Of a stretch of 64,000 bases of DNA, positions 1 to 8,310 are shown piece after piece. A model generated the notes under the pieces. That model was not told where the DNA came from, did not search any database, and saw only the letters and a list, made by a program, of their open reading frames with translations. Position 1 is the stretch's first letter. Every line of letters starts with the position of its first letter. Source of the DNA: VAZQ01 sp963841105 (GTDB taxonomy: Bacteria; Pseudomonadota; Alphaproteobacteria; Rhizobiales; Xanthobacteraceae); assembly GCA_963841105.1 (NCBI GenBank), contig CAWJCB010000035.1, forward strand, positions 248,001 to 312,000. Direction: 5' to 3'. The position numbers and the translations under genes were made by a program.

Positions 1-897
1 GTCGGCAGCCAGATCAAGGGCCCGTGCTCGCGCATCGACCTGATGAAGAAGCACGCCGGCATCGACGTGGTCGCGATGTATCCGGCAGGCGCGCCACCGA
101 AGGCGGATGCCTGGACGCTCGACACCATGCTCAAGGCCGCGGAGGCCTGTCACAAGGGCGGCAATCCGTTCGGCATCGGGCTCGGCCAAACCGAGGACAA
201 TGTCGACACCGCGGGCGCGATCTTCCAGTCGTTCGGCGCCGAGCTGGTGGACGCCGGTGGCGATCTCAGAGTCAAGTCCGATCCGGTGCGGCAAGCGCTG
301 GAGTACTACAAGAAGCTCGCGCAGTTCCTGCCGCCGGACGCTCCGGCCTGGGACAACGCCTCCAACAACAAATATCTCATCTCCGGCAAGGGCTCGCTGA
401 TCATGAACCCGCCGAGCGCCTGGGCGGTGGCCAAGCGCGATGCCCCGCAGATCGCGGAGCAGTGCTGGACGCATGGCATGCCGGCCGGTCCGAAGGGGCG
501 TTATGCGCCGTTCCTACCGTATTTCTGGGGCGTCTGGAGTTTCAGCAAGAACAAGCCGGCGGCGAAGAGCCTCATCAGCCACCTTTCGCAGCCCGCCGCA
601 ATCGAGAAGATGGTGATTGCGAGCGCTGGCTACGACCTGCCGGCGTTCGAGCACCTGAACACGCTCAAAGTGTGGGCCGAGGAAGGGCCGCCGAAGGGCA
701 CGCTCTACCACTACCCGAACCCGTACCACCACCAGATCCTTTCAGTCGCCGGCGCTCCCGCCCCGCCGAAGATCGCGCATCAGATCTACACCCAGGCGAT
801 CCAGACAAAGATGGCCGTACGCTTCATGCAGGGCGAGCCGCTGGAGAAGACGCTGACCTGGGCGGAAAGTGAGATCGAAGGCTTCATGCGCAGCTAG
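1..897 (+). CDS. Sugar ABC transporter substrate-binding protein (family 1), 5' end outside window
   Basis: C-terminal 298 residues of an extracellular solute-binding protein of the MalE/UgpB type. The frame is open from base 1, so the signal peptide and N-lobe lie upstream. The visible part has features usual for the C-lobe of family 1 binding proteins: an MNPPSAWAV strand, a GMPAGPKGRYAPF loop and an aromatic-rich WGVWSF segment. It should bind a sugar or polyol in the periplasm and deliver it to the two permeases that follow. A 265-base gap with a large palindromic element separates it from the first permease gene. The exact substrate cannot be told from sequence. Confidence 0.9.
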   Translation, partial: VGSQIKGPCSRIDLMKKHAGIDVVAMYPAGAPPKADAWTLDTMLKAAEACHKGGNPFGIGLGQTEDNVDTAGAIFQSFGAELVDAGGDLRVKSDPVRQALEYYKKLAQFLPPDAPAWDNASNNKYLISGKGSLIMNPPSAWAVAKRDAPQIAEQCWTHGMPAGPKGRYAPFLPYFWGVWSFSKNKPAAKSLISHLSQPAAIEKMVIASAGYDLPAFEHLNTLKVWAEEGPPKGTLYHYPNPYHHQILSVAGAPAPPKIAHQIYTQAIQTKMAVRFMQGEPLEKTLTWAESEIEGFMRS

Positions 898-960
898 GCT
901 ATTTGGCTGAGCATGTTCCGATGAAAGTTGAACCATTCGCGGTCGGTGGAAGCTCGCGTC

Positions 961-1104
961 ACCTCTCCCCGCAGGGGAGAGGTCGGATCGCGCGTGCGCG
1001 ATCCGGGTGAGGGGGACACCTCCTCGGCGCGGACTTCGGCCCCCCTCACCCGGAATGCGCGCGCAGCGCGCGCCCATTCCGACCTCTCCCCTGCGGGGAG
1101 AGGT
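961..1104. repeat. REP-like double palindrome between binding-protein and permease genes
   Basis: Two perfect hairpins, ACCTCTCCCC-GCA-GGGGAGAGGT at 961-983 and the same arms around TGC at 1082-1104, flank an inner region that is itself inversely repeated (a GGGTGAGGGGG block against a CCCCCCTCACCC block). The whole 144 bases can fold into one long stem. A related element lies at 55206-55341. Such elements are common intergenic repeats in this bacterial group. Its position between the binding-protein gene and the permease genes suggests mRNA stabilisation or attenuation, as for the malE-malF REP; that role is inference. Confidence 0.85.
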
Positions 1105-1162
1105 AAAGAGGCGCTGCTGCCGGAAGCGGCAGACGCGCGCGATCCATTCCGAGGGCAACCCG

Positions 1163-2092
1163 ATGGTCGACGCGGCATTGCAAGCGCCATCGGCGGCAAT
1201 AGCGCGCCGGCGCGGCGGCGTGCGCAGGGTGTTGCGGCGACGTTCGACGATTGCATTTCTGATGGCACTGCCGCTCATTCTCATGATCGCGCTGCTGGTC
1301 GTCTATCCCGCCCTCTATTCGATCTATCTCGCGACACTCAACAAGTCGATGGAACGCTTCGTCGGGTTCGGCAACTTCACTTTCCTGTTCCGGCGCGAGA
1401 CCTTCTGGATGGTGGTGAAGCAGTCCTGCATCTTCGCCATCACCGCGGTGATATTCAAAGCTTTGATCGGCTTCATCGTCGCCCATTTCGTCCACAACAT
1501 TCCGAGCAAGGGGCAGCGCAAGTGGCGCGGCATGCTGCTGGTGCCATGGGTGATCCCGCCGGCCATGAGCTGCCTGGCCTGGCTTTGGCTGTTTGATCCG
1601 TCCTACAGCGCGTTCAACTGGCTTCTGGCGCTGGTCGGGATCGATCCGGTGCCGTGGACGGGCGATGCCAACTGGGCGCGGTTCTCCGTGATCCTGGTCA
1701 ACATCTGGATCGGCGCGCCGTTCTTCATGATCATGTATCTCGCCGCGCTGAAATCGGTGCCCGAGCAGCTCTACGAGGCGGCCGCGATCGACGGCGCGAG
1801 CTGGTGGCAGCGGATGCGTTACGTCACGTTACCGATGATGCGCAACATCATCGCCATCACCGCGCTGTTCTCGCTGATCGTGACCTTCGCCAACTTCGAC
1901 ATCGTGCGCATCCTCACCGCCGGCGGCCCGATCGACCGCACGCACGTATTCGCGACCTGGGCGTTCTGGCTCGGCATCCAGGGCAACGATATTCCGCTCG
2001 GCGCCGCGGTTTCGTTGTTCATGGTGCCGATCCTGACCGTCGCCGCCGTCTTCATCCTGCGCGACATCAACCGGCGGGGCAACGAGGCATGA
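1163..2092 (+). CDS. Sugar ABC transporter permease, MalF/UgpA type
   Basis: 309-residue inner-membrane permease of a carbohydrate importer. A basic N-terminus with a run of arginines leads into six or so hydrophobic segments, the first at about residues 30-52. The cytoplasmic EAA loop, which docks on the ATPase, is seen near residue 200 as YEAAAIDGASWWQRMRYVTLP. The ATG at 1163 is chosen because a GAGGGC ribosome site lies just upstream; a longer in-frame start at 1007 would have to be read through the palindromic repeat. The stop overlaps the start of the next gene in an ATGA, indicating translational coupling. Confidence 0.9.
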   Translation: MVDAALQAPSAAIARRRGGVRRVLRRRSTIAFLMALPLILMIALLVVYPALYSIYLATLNKSMERFVGFGNFTFLFRRETFWMVVKQSCIFAITAVIFKALIGFIVAHFVHNIPSKGQRKWRGMLLVPWVIPPAMSCLAWLWLFDPSYSAFNWLLALVGIDPVPWTGDANWARFSVILVNIWIGAPFFMIMYLAALKSVPEQLYEAAAIDGASWWQRMRYVTLPMMRNIIAITALFSLIVTFANFDIVRILTAGGPIDRTHVFATWAFWLGIQGNDIPLGAAVSLFMVPILTVAAVFILRDINRRGNEA

Positions 2093-3000
2093 CCGTTGCC
2101 GCCCCCACTCTCGCCGCCGCAGCGACACGACCGCGTTACGGCAGCATCAGCCGGGACAGGCGGTGGGCGCTGCGCTGGTCGTATTTTTTCCTTGTCGTCT
2201 TTGCGATCTTCTTCCTCACCCCGCCGATCTACATGCTGATCACCTCGCTCAAGACCAGCGCGGAGATTTCGGCGGCCACCAATCCGTGGTGGGTGCAGCA
2301 CCCGACGCTTGGCAACTACATCGAGCTCATCGGGTCGTCGCAATACCTGATATTCTTCCGAAATTCGGCGATCGTCTCGGTGCTCGTGGTGACGATCACC
2401 ATGCTGATATCCGTGCCGGCCGCGTTTGCGCTTGCGCGCATGAAGTTCTGGGGCTCGGCCGCGCTCGCGACCGGCATCTTCCTCACCTATCTCATCCCCG
2501 AGACGCTGCTGTTCATTCCGTTGTTCAAGTTGTTCGCGATGTTCAATGAGTGGACCGGCATCCAGCTGATCAATCGCTGGTGGGTGCTGCTCCTCATCTA
2601 TCCGACGCTGACCGTGCCGTTTTGCACCTGGATCATGATCGGGTACTTCGCCTCCATCCCCAAGGAGCTGGACGAAGCAGCGTTGATGGACGGCGCCAAT
2701 TACCGCCAGATCCTACTCAAGGTGTTCATCCCGGTGGCGCTACCCGGCCTGATCGCGGCGACCATCTTCGCGTTCACCGTATCCTGGGCCCAGTTTCTCT
2801 ACCCGCTCGCCTTCACCACCTCGGCCGACCAGCTGGTGCTGCCGGTCGGCATCATCACCACGCTGATCAAGGGCGACGTATTCAACTGGGGGCAGATCAT
2901 GACCGGCGCGCTGCTCGGCGCTGCCCCGCCGCTCATCATCTATGCCTTCCTGATGGACTATTACATCGCCGGCCTGACCGCCGGGGCGACCAAAGGCTGA
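2089..3000 (+). CDS. Sugar ABC transporter permease, MalG/UgpE type
   Basis: 303-residue second permease of the importer. A hydrophilic N-terminus of about 25 residues is followed by a first membrane segment (YFFLVVFAIFFLTPPIYML). The EAA loop reads DEAALMDGANYRQILLKVFI, and a strongly hydrophobic C-terminal half follows. The ATG overlaps the stop of the MalF-type gene by four bases. It forms the heterodimeric membrane channel with its upstream neighbour; the ATPase gene follows after 14 bases. This is one transcription unit. Confidence 0.92.
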   Translation: MTVAAPTLAAAATRPRYGSISRDRRWALRWSYFFLVVFAIFFLTPPIYMLITSLKTSAEISAATNPWWVQHPTLGNYIELIGSSQYLIFFRNSAIVSVLVVTITMLISVPAAFALARMKFWGSAALATGIFLTYLIPETLLFIPLFKLFAMFNEWTGIQLINRWWVLLLIYPTLTVPFCTWIMIGYFASIPKELDEAALMDGANYRQILLKVFIPVALPGLIAATIFAFTVSWAQFLYPLAFTTSADQLVLPVGIITTLIKGDVFNWGQIMTGALLGAAPPLIIYAFLMDYYIAGLTAGATKG

Positions 3001-3014
3001 TCCAAAGGATGATC

Positions 3015-4124
3015 ATGGCGCAGGTCTCGCTCCGCAATGTCGTGAAGGACTTTGATGACACCAAAGCGGTGCGCGGCATCAGCCTTGATATCGCCGATAA
3101 GGAGTTCGTGGTGCTGGTCGGGCCTTCGGGCTGCGGCAAGTCCACCACCTTGCGCATGATCGCTGGCCTCGAGGAGATTTCCGAAGGCGAGATCCGGGTG
3201 GACGGCGAGATCGTCAACGACGTGCCGCCAAAGGATCGCGACATGGCGATGGTGTTCCAGAACTACGCGCTCTACCCGCACATGTCGGTATTTGAAAACA
3301 TGTCATTCGGGCTTCGCCTCAAGCGCTATCCGAAGGAGGAGATCAAGCGCCGCGTCAACGAGGCAGCGCACATTCTGGATCTGTTCGCCCTGCTCGACAG
3401 GAAGCCGCGGCAATTGTCCGGCGGGCAGCGTCAGCGTGTCGCCATGGGGCGGGCGATCGTGCGCAATCCCAAGGTCTTTCTGTTCGACGAGCCGCTGTCC
3501 AATCTTGACGCCAAGCTGCGCGTGCAGATGCGCATCGAGATCAAGCGCGTGCATCAGAAGGTCAAGACCACGACCATTTATGTCACGCATGACCAGATCG
3601 AGGCGATGACCCTCGCCGACCGGGTCGTGGTGATGAATGGCGGCGCCATCGAGCAGGTCGGCACGCCACACGATCTTTATCATCGGCCGCGCACGCAGTT
3701 TGTCGCGGGCTTCATCGGCTCGCCGGCGATGAACTTCATTCCCTGCCGGCTGGAGGTCAACGGCGCCGGCCTGATGGTGCGGCTGTCGGACCGGCTGGCG
3801 CTGCCGATTCCGGCCAACCGCGCTGACCGCTACCGCGGCCAAGTCGACAAAGGAGCCGACAGGCCGCTCACGCTGGGCCTGCGGCCTGAGCACATCACTG
3901 AGCCACGCGGCGGCCCTATCGACCAGCGTTGCGAATTCTCGGTTGCCCTCGACGTGATCGAGCCGATGGGCATGGAGACAATGGTGTACTTCGGCGTCGC
4001 GGGTGCCGAGGTCTGCGCCAGGGTCGAGCCGTCAAGCGTGCCGTTGCCGGGAGAAGCGATGCGGCTTTGCGCCAATCTCAACCATATGCACCTGATCGAC
4101 CCCGACACCTGCCTGGTGCTTTGA
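3015..4124 (+). CDS. ugpC: ABC transporter ATP-binding protein, MalK/UgpC type
   Basis: 369-residue nucleotide-binding subunit driving the sugar importer. The N-terminal ATPase domain shows Walker A (GPSGCGKST), the Q-loop (MVFQNYALYPHM), the signature LSGGQRQRV, Walker B with D-loop (VFLFDEPLSNLDAKL) and the switch histidine (YVTHDQIEAM). The C-terminal part of about 120 residues is the TOBE/regulatory domain of the MalK class (GLRPEHI). The second of two close ATGs, at 3015, is preferred because AAAGGA lies five bases before it; 3009 is the alternative. The symbol is a class-level name, since the substrate is not known. Confidence 0.92.
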   Translation: MAQVSLRNVVKDFDDTKAVRGISLDIADKEFVVLVGPSGCGKSTTLRMIAGLEEISEGEIRVDGEIVNDVPPKDRDMAMVFQNYALYPHMSVFENMSFGLRLKRYPKEEIKRRVNEAAHILDLFALLDRKPRQLSGGQRQRVAMGRAIVRNPKVFLFDEPLSNLDAKLRVQMRIEIKRVHQKVKTTTIYVTHDQIEAMTLADRVVVMNGGAIEQVGTPHDLYHRPRTQFVAGFIGSPAMNFIPCRLEVNGAGLMVRLSDRLALPIPANRADRYRGQVDKGADRPLTLGLRPEHITEPRGGPIDQRCEFSVALDVIEPMGMETMVYFGVAGAEVCARVEPSSVPLPGEAMRLCANLNHMHLIDPDTCLVL

Positions 4125-4246
4125 TCATATTTGACTCCCGTAGTCGGCGACGACAAACCCCGCTGCATGGCCGCGACGCGCCCGCGCGCCGGCTCAAACC
4201 TCTGCGGATGTGCGCACCCCGGGCGAGGCGGACTGAGCGGGCGTCA

Positions 4247-4471
4247 CTACTTTCTGGATTTCTGCCGCTTGCGGGAAGCGCTCACAGACTTGGTGATGAT
4301 CTCGCCGAGTGCCTTGCCGAAGGCTCGCATATCGATCGGCACAGTCTCCAGGCTTTTTACAAGCGAGAGAATGGATTCGTCCTGCGGTACCTTTCCGTCG
4401 GCAGGGCTTAGCCGCGCGGGCAGGCAGAGGGACGTCTGACCTTGGCGGCGGAAGCGAGCGGGGGTGAGCAT
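4247..4471 (-). CDS. Small hypothetical protein
   Basis: 74-residue basic protein not assigned to a family. A GGAGAG ribosome site precedes the ATG by a few bases. The N-terminal third is arginine-rich (MLTPARFRRQG), the middle has a short amphipathic helix (SILSLVKSLETVPID), and the C-terminus is lysine/arginine-rich (SASRKRQKSRK). No signal peptide or membrane segment. It stands alone between the sugar importer and a binding-protein gene on the same strand. Confidence 0.5.
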   Translation of the reverse strand: MLTPARFRRQGQTSLCLPARLSPADGKVPQDESILSLVKSLETVPIDMRAFGKALGEIITKSVSASRKRQKSRK

Positions 4472-4590
4472 CGGGTCTCTCCAGCTTTCCGGTTAAGGAG
4501 ACGCCGAAAGTTTTCGTAAGTTCCTAAGATTGCGGGTTAATAATAGGCAAGGTTGATCCAAGGTGAATCTGAGACGATTCGGTGGACGCG

Positions 4591-5568
4591 TTACTCGATC
4601 ACCTTGTCGGCGCGAAGCAGGAACGCCTCGGAAAGGATGAGGCCGATCGCTTTGGCGGTCTTGAGGTTGATGACCAGCTCGTATTTGGACGCCTGCTCCA
4701 CGGGCAGGTCGGCTGGTTTGGCGCCCTTGAGAATTTTGTCGATATAGGTAGCGGCGCGCCGAACCATGTCGTTGAAGTCCGCGCCGTAACTGATGAGACC
4801 GCCGGCTTCCACATTCTCCTTGTTCCCGAACATCCCCGGCAGCCGGTGCTTCAGTGCGAGGTCTGCGAGGCGCGCGCGGTTCGAACCGAGGAGCGGCGCC
4901 GACACGGCGAGAAAACCGCCGACATGTTCTCGCGACATTGTTGAGAACGCCCCCTCAAAGTCCTCGACTGTCCACGCGGGCACCATGAGGAGATGAACCC
5001 CGAGCCTTTCGCCGGCAGTCTCCACCGCCTGCACGGCCGGACGGTGCGAGGGCGCCGTGGGACTAAAGAGCACGCCGATCCGCGTCGCCTGCGGCACAGC
5101 CTCCTTCAATATCTCCAGCTGCTTGCCGACGAGATCGGTCTGAATGACTGTCAAGCCCGTGATGTTGCCGCCGGGTCGCGCCAGGCTCGCCACGTGCCCA
5201 AGGCCGACGGGGTCGGCATTGATGGCGAAGACAATGGGGATCGTCTTGGTCGCCTGTCGGGCGGGCTCCACCTCGGTCGAAGACATCGCGAAAATGACGT
5301 TGACATTCATGCGGACCAGCTCGGCCGCCAGCTCAGGCAGCTGGTTGACCGTTTTTGCCCACCGGAGGTCGATGACAATGTTCTTGTCTTCTACATCGCC
5401 GAGCTGGCGCAAGCCGGCGCGCAGCGCCTCGGCCCGGCCGGCGTAACTAGAGGCGGGGTCAAACATCAGAAACCCGATTCGCGAGACTCTCGCGGACGGT
5501 TGCCCGCGCAGCGGTAACGGCCAGGCCACCAGGCCACCGAGAAGGGTGATAAGCTCGCGCCGTCTCAT
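4591..5568 (-). CDS. ABC transporter substrate-binding protein, COG2984 family
   Basis: 325-residue secreted binding protein. The N-terminus is twin-arginine-like (MRRRELITLLGG) with a hydrophobic core and a cleavage region near LRGQP. The body is the two-lobed periplasmic fold of the TrpX/COG2984 group (RIGFLMFDPAS, VIFAMSSTEVEPA, FAINADPVGLGHVASLARPG). An AAAGGAG ribosome site supports the start. No permease or ATPase gene is adjacent, as is usual for the many orphan members of this family in Bradyrhizobium relatives. The ligand is unknown. Confidence 0.85.
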   Translation of the reverse strand: MRRRELITLLGGLVAWPLPLRGQPSARVSRIGFLMFDPASSYAGRAEALRAGLRQLGDVEDKNIVIDLRWAKTVNQLPELAAELVRMNVNVIFAMSSTEVEPARQATKTIPIVFAINADPVGLGHVASLARPGGNITGLTVIQTDLVGKQLEILKEAVPQATRIGVLFSPTAPSHRPAVQAVETAGERLGVHLLMVPAWTVEDFEGAFSTMSREHVGGFLAVSAPLLGSNRARLADLALKHRLPGMFGNKENVEAGGLISYGADFNDMVRRAATYIDKILKGAKPADLPVEQASKYELVINLKTAKAIGLILSEAFLLRADKVIE

Positions 5569-5855
5569 AGGTTCGCTCCTTTCGGCCGAAAGACTACTAC
5601 ATCGCGCCCTGACTGTCTGGGAGCTGGATCACCCCAAGAGACGGCGCAAGCCAACGCTTTTTGCCTCGGCCCCAGGTGCGTCAATCGCTGCCGAGACAGT
5701 CGTTGCCGGTCCGCTTCAAATTGCCGGTGCGGATGCTGCCGTCGCTGGTGCGAAGAAGCCGCCAATTCCGCAAAACTGTGCTCCCTGTCACTGCGGATCA
5801 GTTGCAGATGCGGCTAGTGACACGCTGCGAAACGACTTACTGCGGGAGCTTCCCT

Positions 5856-7064
5856 ATGCAGCGATTGAACGTGTTGATCTCGGGAGCGGGGATTGCGGGC
5901 TGCTCGCTTGCGTACTGGTTGGGGCACTACGGCCATTGCGCAACCGTGGTCGAGCGCGGCGCCGCTATTCGTTCCAGCGGCGCTCCCGTTGACGTTCGTG
6001 GACCTGCGGCGCAGATCGCCGAGCGAATGGGCATCGGGCCGCGGCTGCGCGAGGCCGGCATACGGATCGCAGGAATAACCGTGCTTGACCGTGCGGGACG
6101 CCGCTCTACGCGGATCGACCTGGACGTCCTGAAGGAATCGATCGCGCCACGGGACATTGAGTTGCCGCGCGGCGATCTTTCTACAATCCTCTACGAGTCA
6201 AGCCGTGATCATGCCGAATTCATTTTTGCGGATTCCATCAGGTCTCTTGCTCAGGATGGACAAGGAATTCACGTGACGTTTGAGCGTTCTCCTCCGCGCC
6301 GCTTCGACCTGGTGATCGGTGCCGACGGGCTGCATTCGACCGTGCGGCGCCTGGCATTCGGTCCTGAAGAGAGCTTCGTGCGTCACGCCGGGCTCTATGT
6401 TGCAACGTTGCCCTTGCCGCGAGCTTGCCATTCGGGACGCGAAATGATCATGCTGAACGCGCCCGGCAAATGCGTTGCCTTGCACCCGTCGCGGGAGACT
6501 CCCCTTGCTTTTTTCATTTTCTGGTATCCGCAGATTTGCGGCTTTGACCATTTCGATGGCGAGCAGCACAAACACATTCTCGAGACGACCTTTGCCGATG
6601 TCGCGTGGAAGGTGCCGGAGCTCCTTGCGGCGGTTCGCGCGTCTCGCGACGAGCTGTACTTTGATTCCGTCAGTCGGGTGGAATTGACGCGCTGGGCCAG
6701 CGGCCGCACAGCCCTCGTGGGCGATGCAGCATCATGCGTGTCGTTGTTCGGCGACGGGTCCACGCTCGCCATTGCCGGAGCCTACGCGCTCGCGACGGCG
6801 CTGGGGGAAGCTCCGATGGATCACGAGGCAGCCTTCCGGCGATATCAAGCGCAGCACGGCGAGCTTGTGGCCCGGCGACAGAAGACACTAACGCTGCTCG
6901 CTTCGTTCCTCGTTCCGCGAACGCAGGTTGGCATTTTCCTTCGCAACCGGATCGTAGGCATGACGCGAGCGTACACCGGCGCCAAGCGCATTAGCCGACA
7001 TTTTCGTCGCGTTGTTGGCAGCCCAGCCGAGGGAGTTGGCTATCTTGATGGCCGCGCTGCTTGA
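5856..7064 (+). CDS. FAD-dependent aromatic-ring-type monooxygenase
   Basis: 402-residue flavoprotein of the p-hydroxybenzoate hydroxylase fold. The dinucleotide motif is at the very N-terminus (ISGAGIAGCSLAYWLGHYG), the DG motif is near residue 165 (GADGLHSTVRR), and the GD motif that binds the FAD ribityl chain is near residue 290 (ALVGDAASCVSLFGDG). These are the hallmarks of single-component NAD(P)H-dependent oxygenases. The ATG at 5856 has GGGAG eight bases upstream and places the Rossmann strand at the N-terminus, so the longer frame from 5661 is rejected. It is isolated between genes on the other strand, and its substrate cannot be predicted. Confidence 0.88.
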   Translation: MQRLNVLISGAGIAGCSLAYWLGHYGHCATVVERGAAIRSSGAPVDVRGPAAQIAERMGIGPRLREAGIRIAGITVLDRAGRRSTRIDLDVLKESIAPRDIELPRGDLSTILYESSRDHAEFIFADSIRSLAQDGQGIHVTFERSPPRRFDLVIGADGLHSTVRRLAFGPEESFVRHAGLYVATLPLPRACHSGREMIMLNAPGKCVALHPSRETPLAFFIFWYPQICGFDHFDGEQHKHILETTFADVAWKVPELLAAVRASRDELYFDSVSRVELTRWASGRTALVGDAASCVSLFGDGSTLAIAGAYALATALGEAPMDHEAAFRRYQAQHGELVARRQKTLTLLASFLVPRTQVGIFLRNRIVGMTRAYTGAKRISRHFRRVVGSPAEGVGYLDGRAA

Positions 7065-7073
7065 CAGCGCTGC

Positions 7074-8069
7074 TCAGGATCGCCGGAAAATATCCTTGAG
7101 CGTGTTGGAGAACCAATCCGACGCGCTCTTCGGGGCATCGCCGGCGAGCCGCTCGACCACCACGAGACGTTTGACTTCGCCCCGCAAATACGAGTCGAGG
7201 AATGCCGGGTAGTCGCTAAATGACACGCACCCGTTCGATTGGCCGCTGGGACCCAGCAAGTACGAATGGGCTAGTATCCCGCTGCGGCCGTGCATCTTGG
7301 TGTCATCGGTCGGGACGAGGCGAATGGCGCGAACGCCATGGAACAGCGACTCGCGCAACGTCAGTTCATACACGTTGGGGGGCGTAGGCCCGGTCATCCT
7401 TGCGTGCGCGTAGCCTGGATCGTCCATGTGGCTGCCGAGGCCCGAATGCGCTTCCAGCCGCCGCCCGTTTGGCAGATGCACCGTATGGGAGGTGATGTCG
7501 TAGATCGCGGTATGGCGGGTGTCAACATCGGCGAGTGGGTTCGAATCCTTCGGCCTAAGGCCTTTCAAGCCTGAACCCGTCACCGCTGAATCCTTCACCG
7601 CGTCGGTCGGTGCATAGGCGAGGGGAAGTGCAGTATCGGACACGCTGGCCAGCTGGAACCTGGTCTCCGGTGTTTGTTTCCTGACAGAGCGCGCAGCCGC
7701 TGCCGCGGCAACGCGCGGGGCGGTTGCGCCTACCGGAGCCACGGCGGATTGAGCGGCGGATTGAATCGTGACGGTCGGGGCCAAGCCTTGGCCGCCGAAA
7801 CGATCATCGAAGGACGCCGCGGTCTGCGAAAGCTGCAAGGAGCGGCCGGGCACACGGGATGGGTCGAACGAGAAACGCTCAGAGAATGACAAGTGCCCCG
7901 ACGGCGGCTCTGTCTGACTGTGCGCCGCGTTGAACGGGAATGCCGAATCGCCTGCAGGCAATCCGGCACTCGCCGGACCAGCGTCGAGCGGCAACGACAT
8001 ATAAGAGATGAAGCCAGTCGCGAACGCCGCCAGTCCTGCGGCGATCGAGCCCATACCGACCCGAGCCAA
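7074..8069 (-). CDS. DUF2778 (Tlde1-like) L,D-transpeptidase-type protein
   Basis: About 331 residues. A hydrophobic N-terminal segment (IAAGLAAFATGFISYMSL) is followed by a 170-residue low-complexity Ala/Pro/Ser linker. The C-terminal domain of about 130 residues starts at YDITSHTVHLPNG and has the conserved core MHGRSGIL...SNGCVSF with a catalytic-type His and Cys. DUF2778 is now linked to Tlde1, a periplasmic L,D-transpeptidase-like fold that cuts or exchanges peptidoglycan stem peptides. The visible start codon is TTG at 8069 (ATG at 8054). A well-formed N-terminal extension (ending GTTGGAWLG) lies in another frame up to 8140 and would join through one missing G near 8060, so the true start may be 8140. 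Confidence 0.8.
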   Translation of the reverse strand: MARVGMGSIAAGLAAFATGFISYMSLPLDAGPASAGLPAGDSAFPFNAAHSQTEPPSGHLSFSERFSFDPSRVPGRSLQLSQTAASFDDRFGGQGLAPTVTIQSAAQSAVAPVGATAPRVAAAAAARSVRKQTPETRFQLASVSDTALPLAYAPTDAVKDSAVTGSGLKGLRPKDSNPLADVDTRHTAIYDITSHTVHLPNGRRLEAHSGLGSHMDDPGYAHARMTGPTPPNVYELTLRESLFHGVRAIRLVPTDDTKMHGRSGILAHSYLLGPSGQSNGCVSFSDYPAFLDSYLRGEVKRLVVVERLAGDAPKSASDWFSNTLKDIFRRS

Positions 8070-8310
8070 GCGCCCCCCGTCGTGCCATCGACGGCGGGCG
8101 GGTTCCTTCCCGGCACGCCGCCTCCCAAAGCTTCAGTCAATCAACCGGGCAAATGCGGCAAAGTTGGACCGCTCGTGCGACTGAAGATGGGAGGCGACGC
8201 TGCAGGGACAGAGAAAGCCTAAATCCGGCGCTTCTGCTTAACGATTCTATCTTCGGCAGCGCGCCGAAACAGGTCCGGGACCGGGGAAGCTGAGTGCCCC
8301 CAAGGCGCGC

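Noticed and set aside
1007..1162. Upstream start for the first sugar permease
   Set aside because: Would translate through the palindromic repeat; ATG 1163 has a ribosome site and the usual N-terminus.
7538..7548. GGTTCGAATCC, like a tRNA T-loop
   Set aside because: It lies inside the DUF2778 coding frame and no acceptor or anticodon stems can be formed around it.
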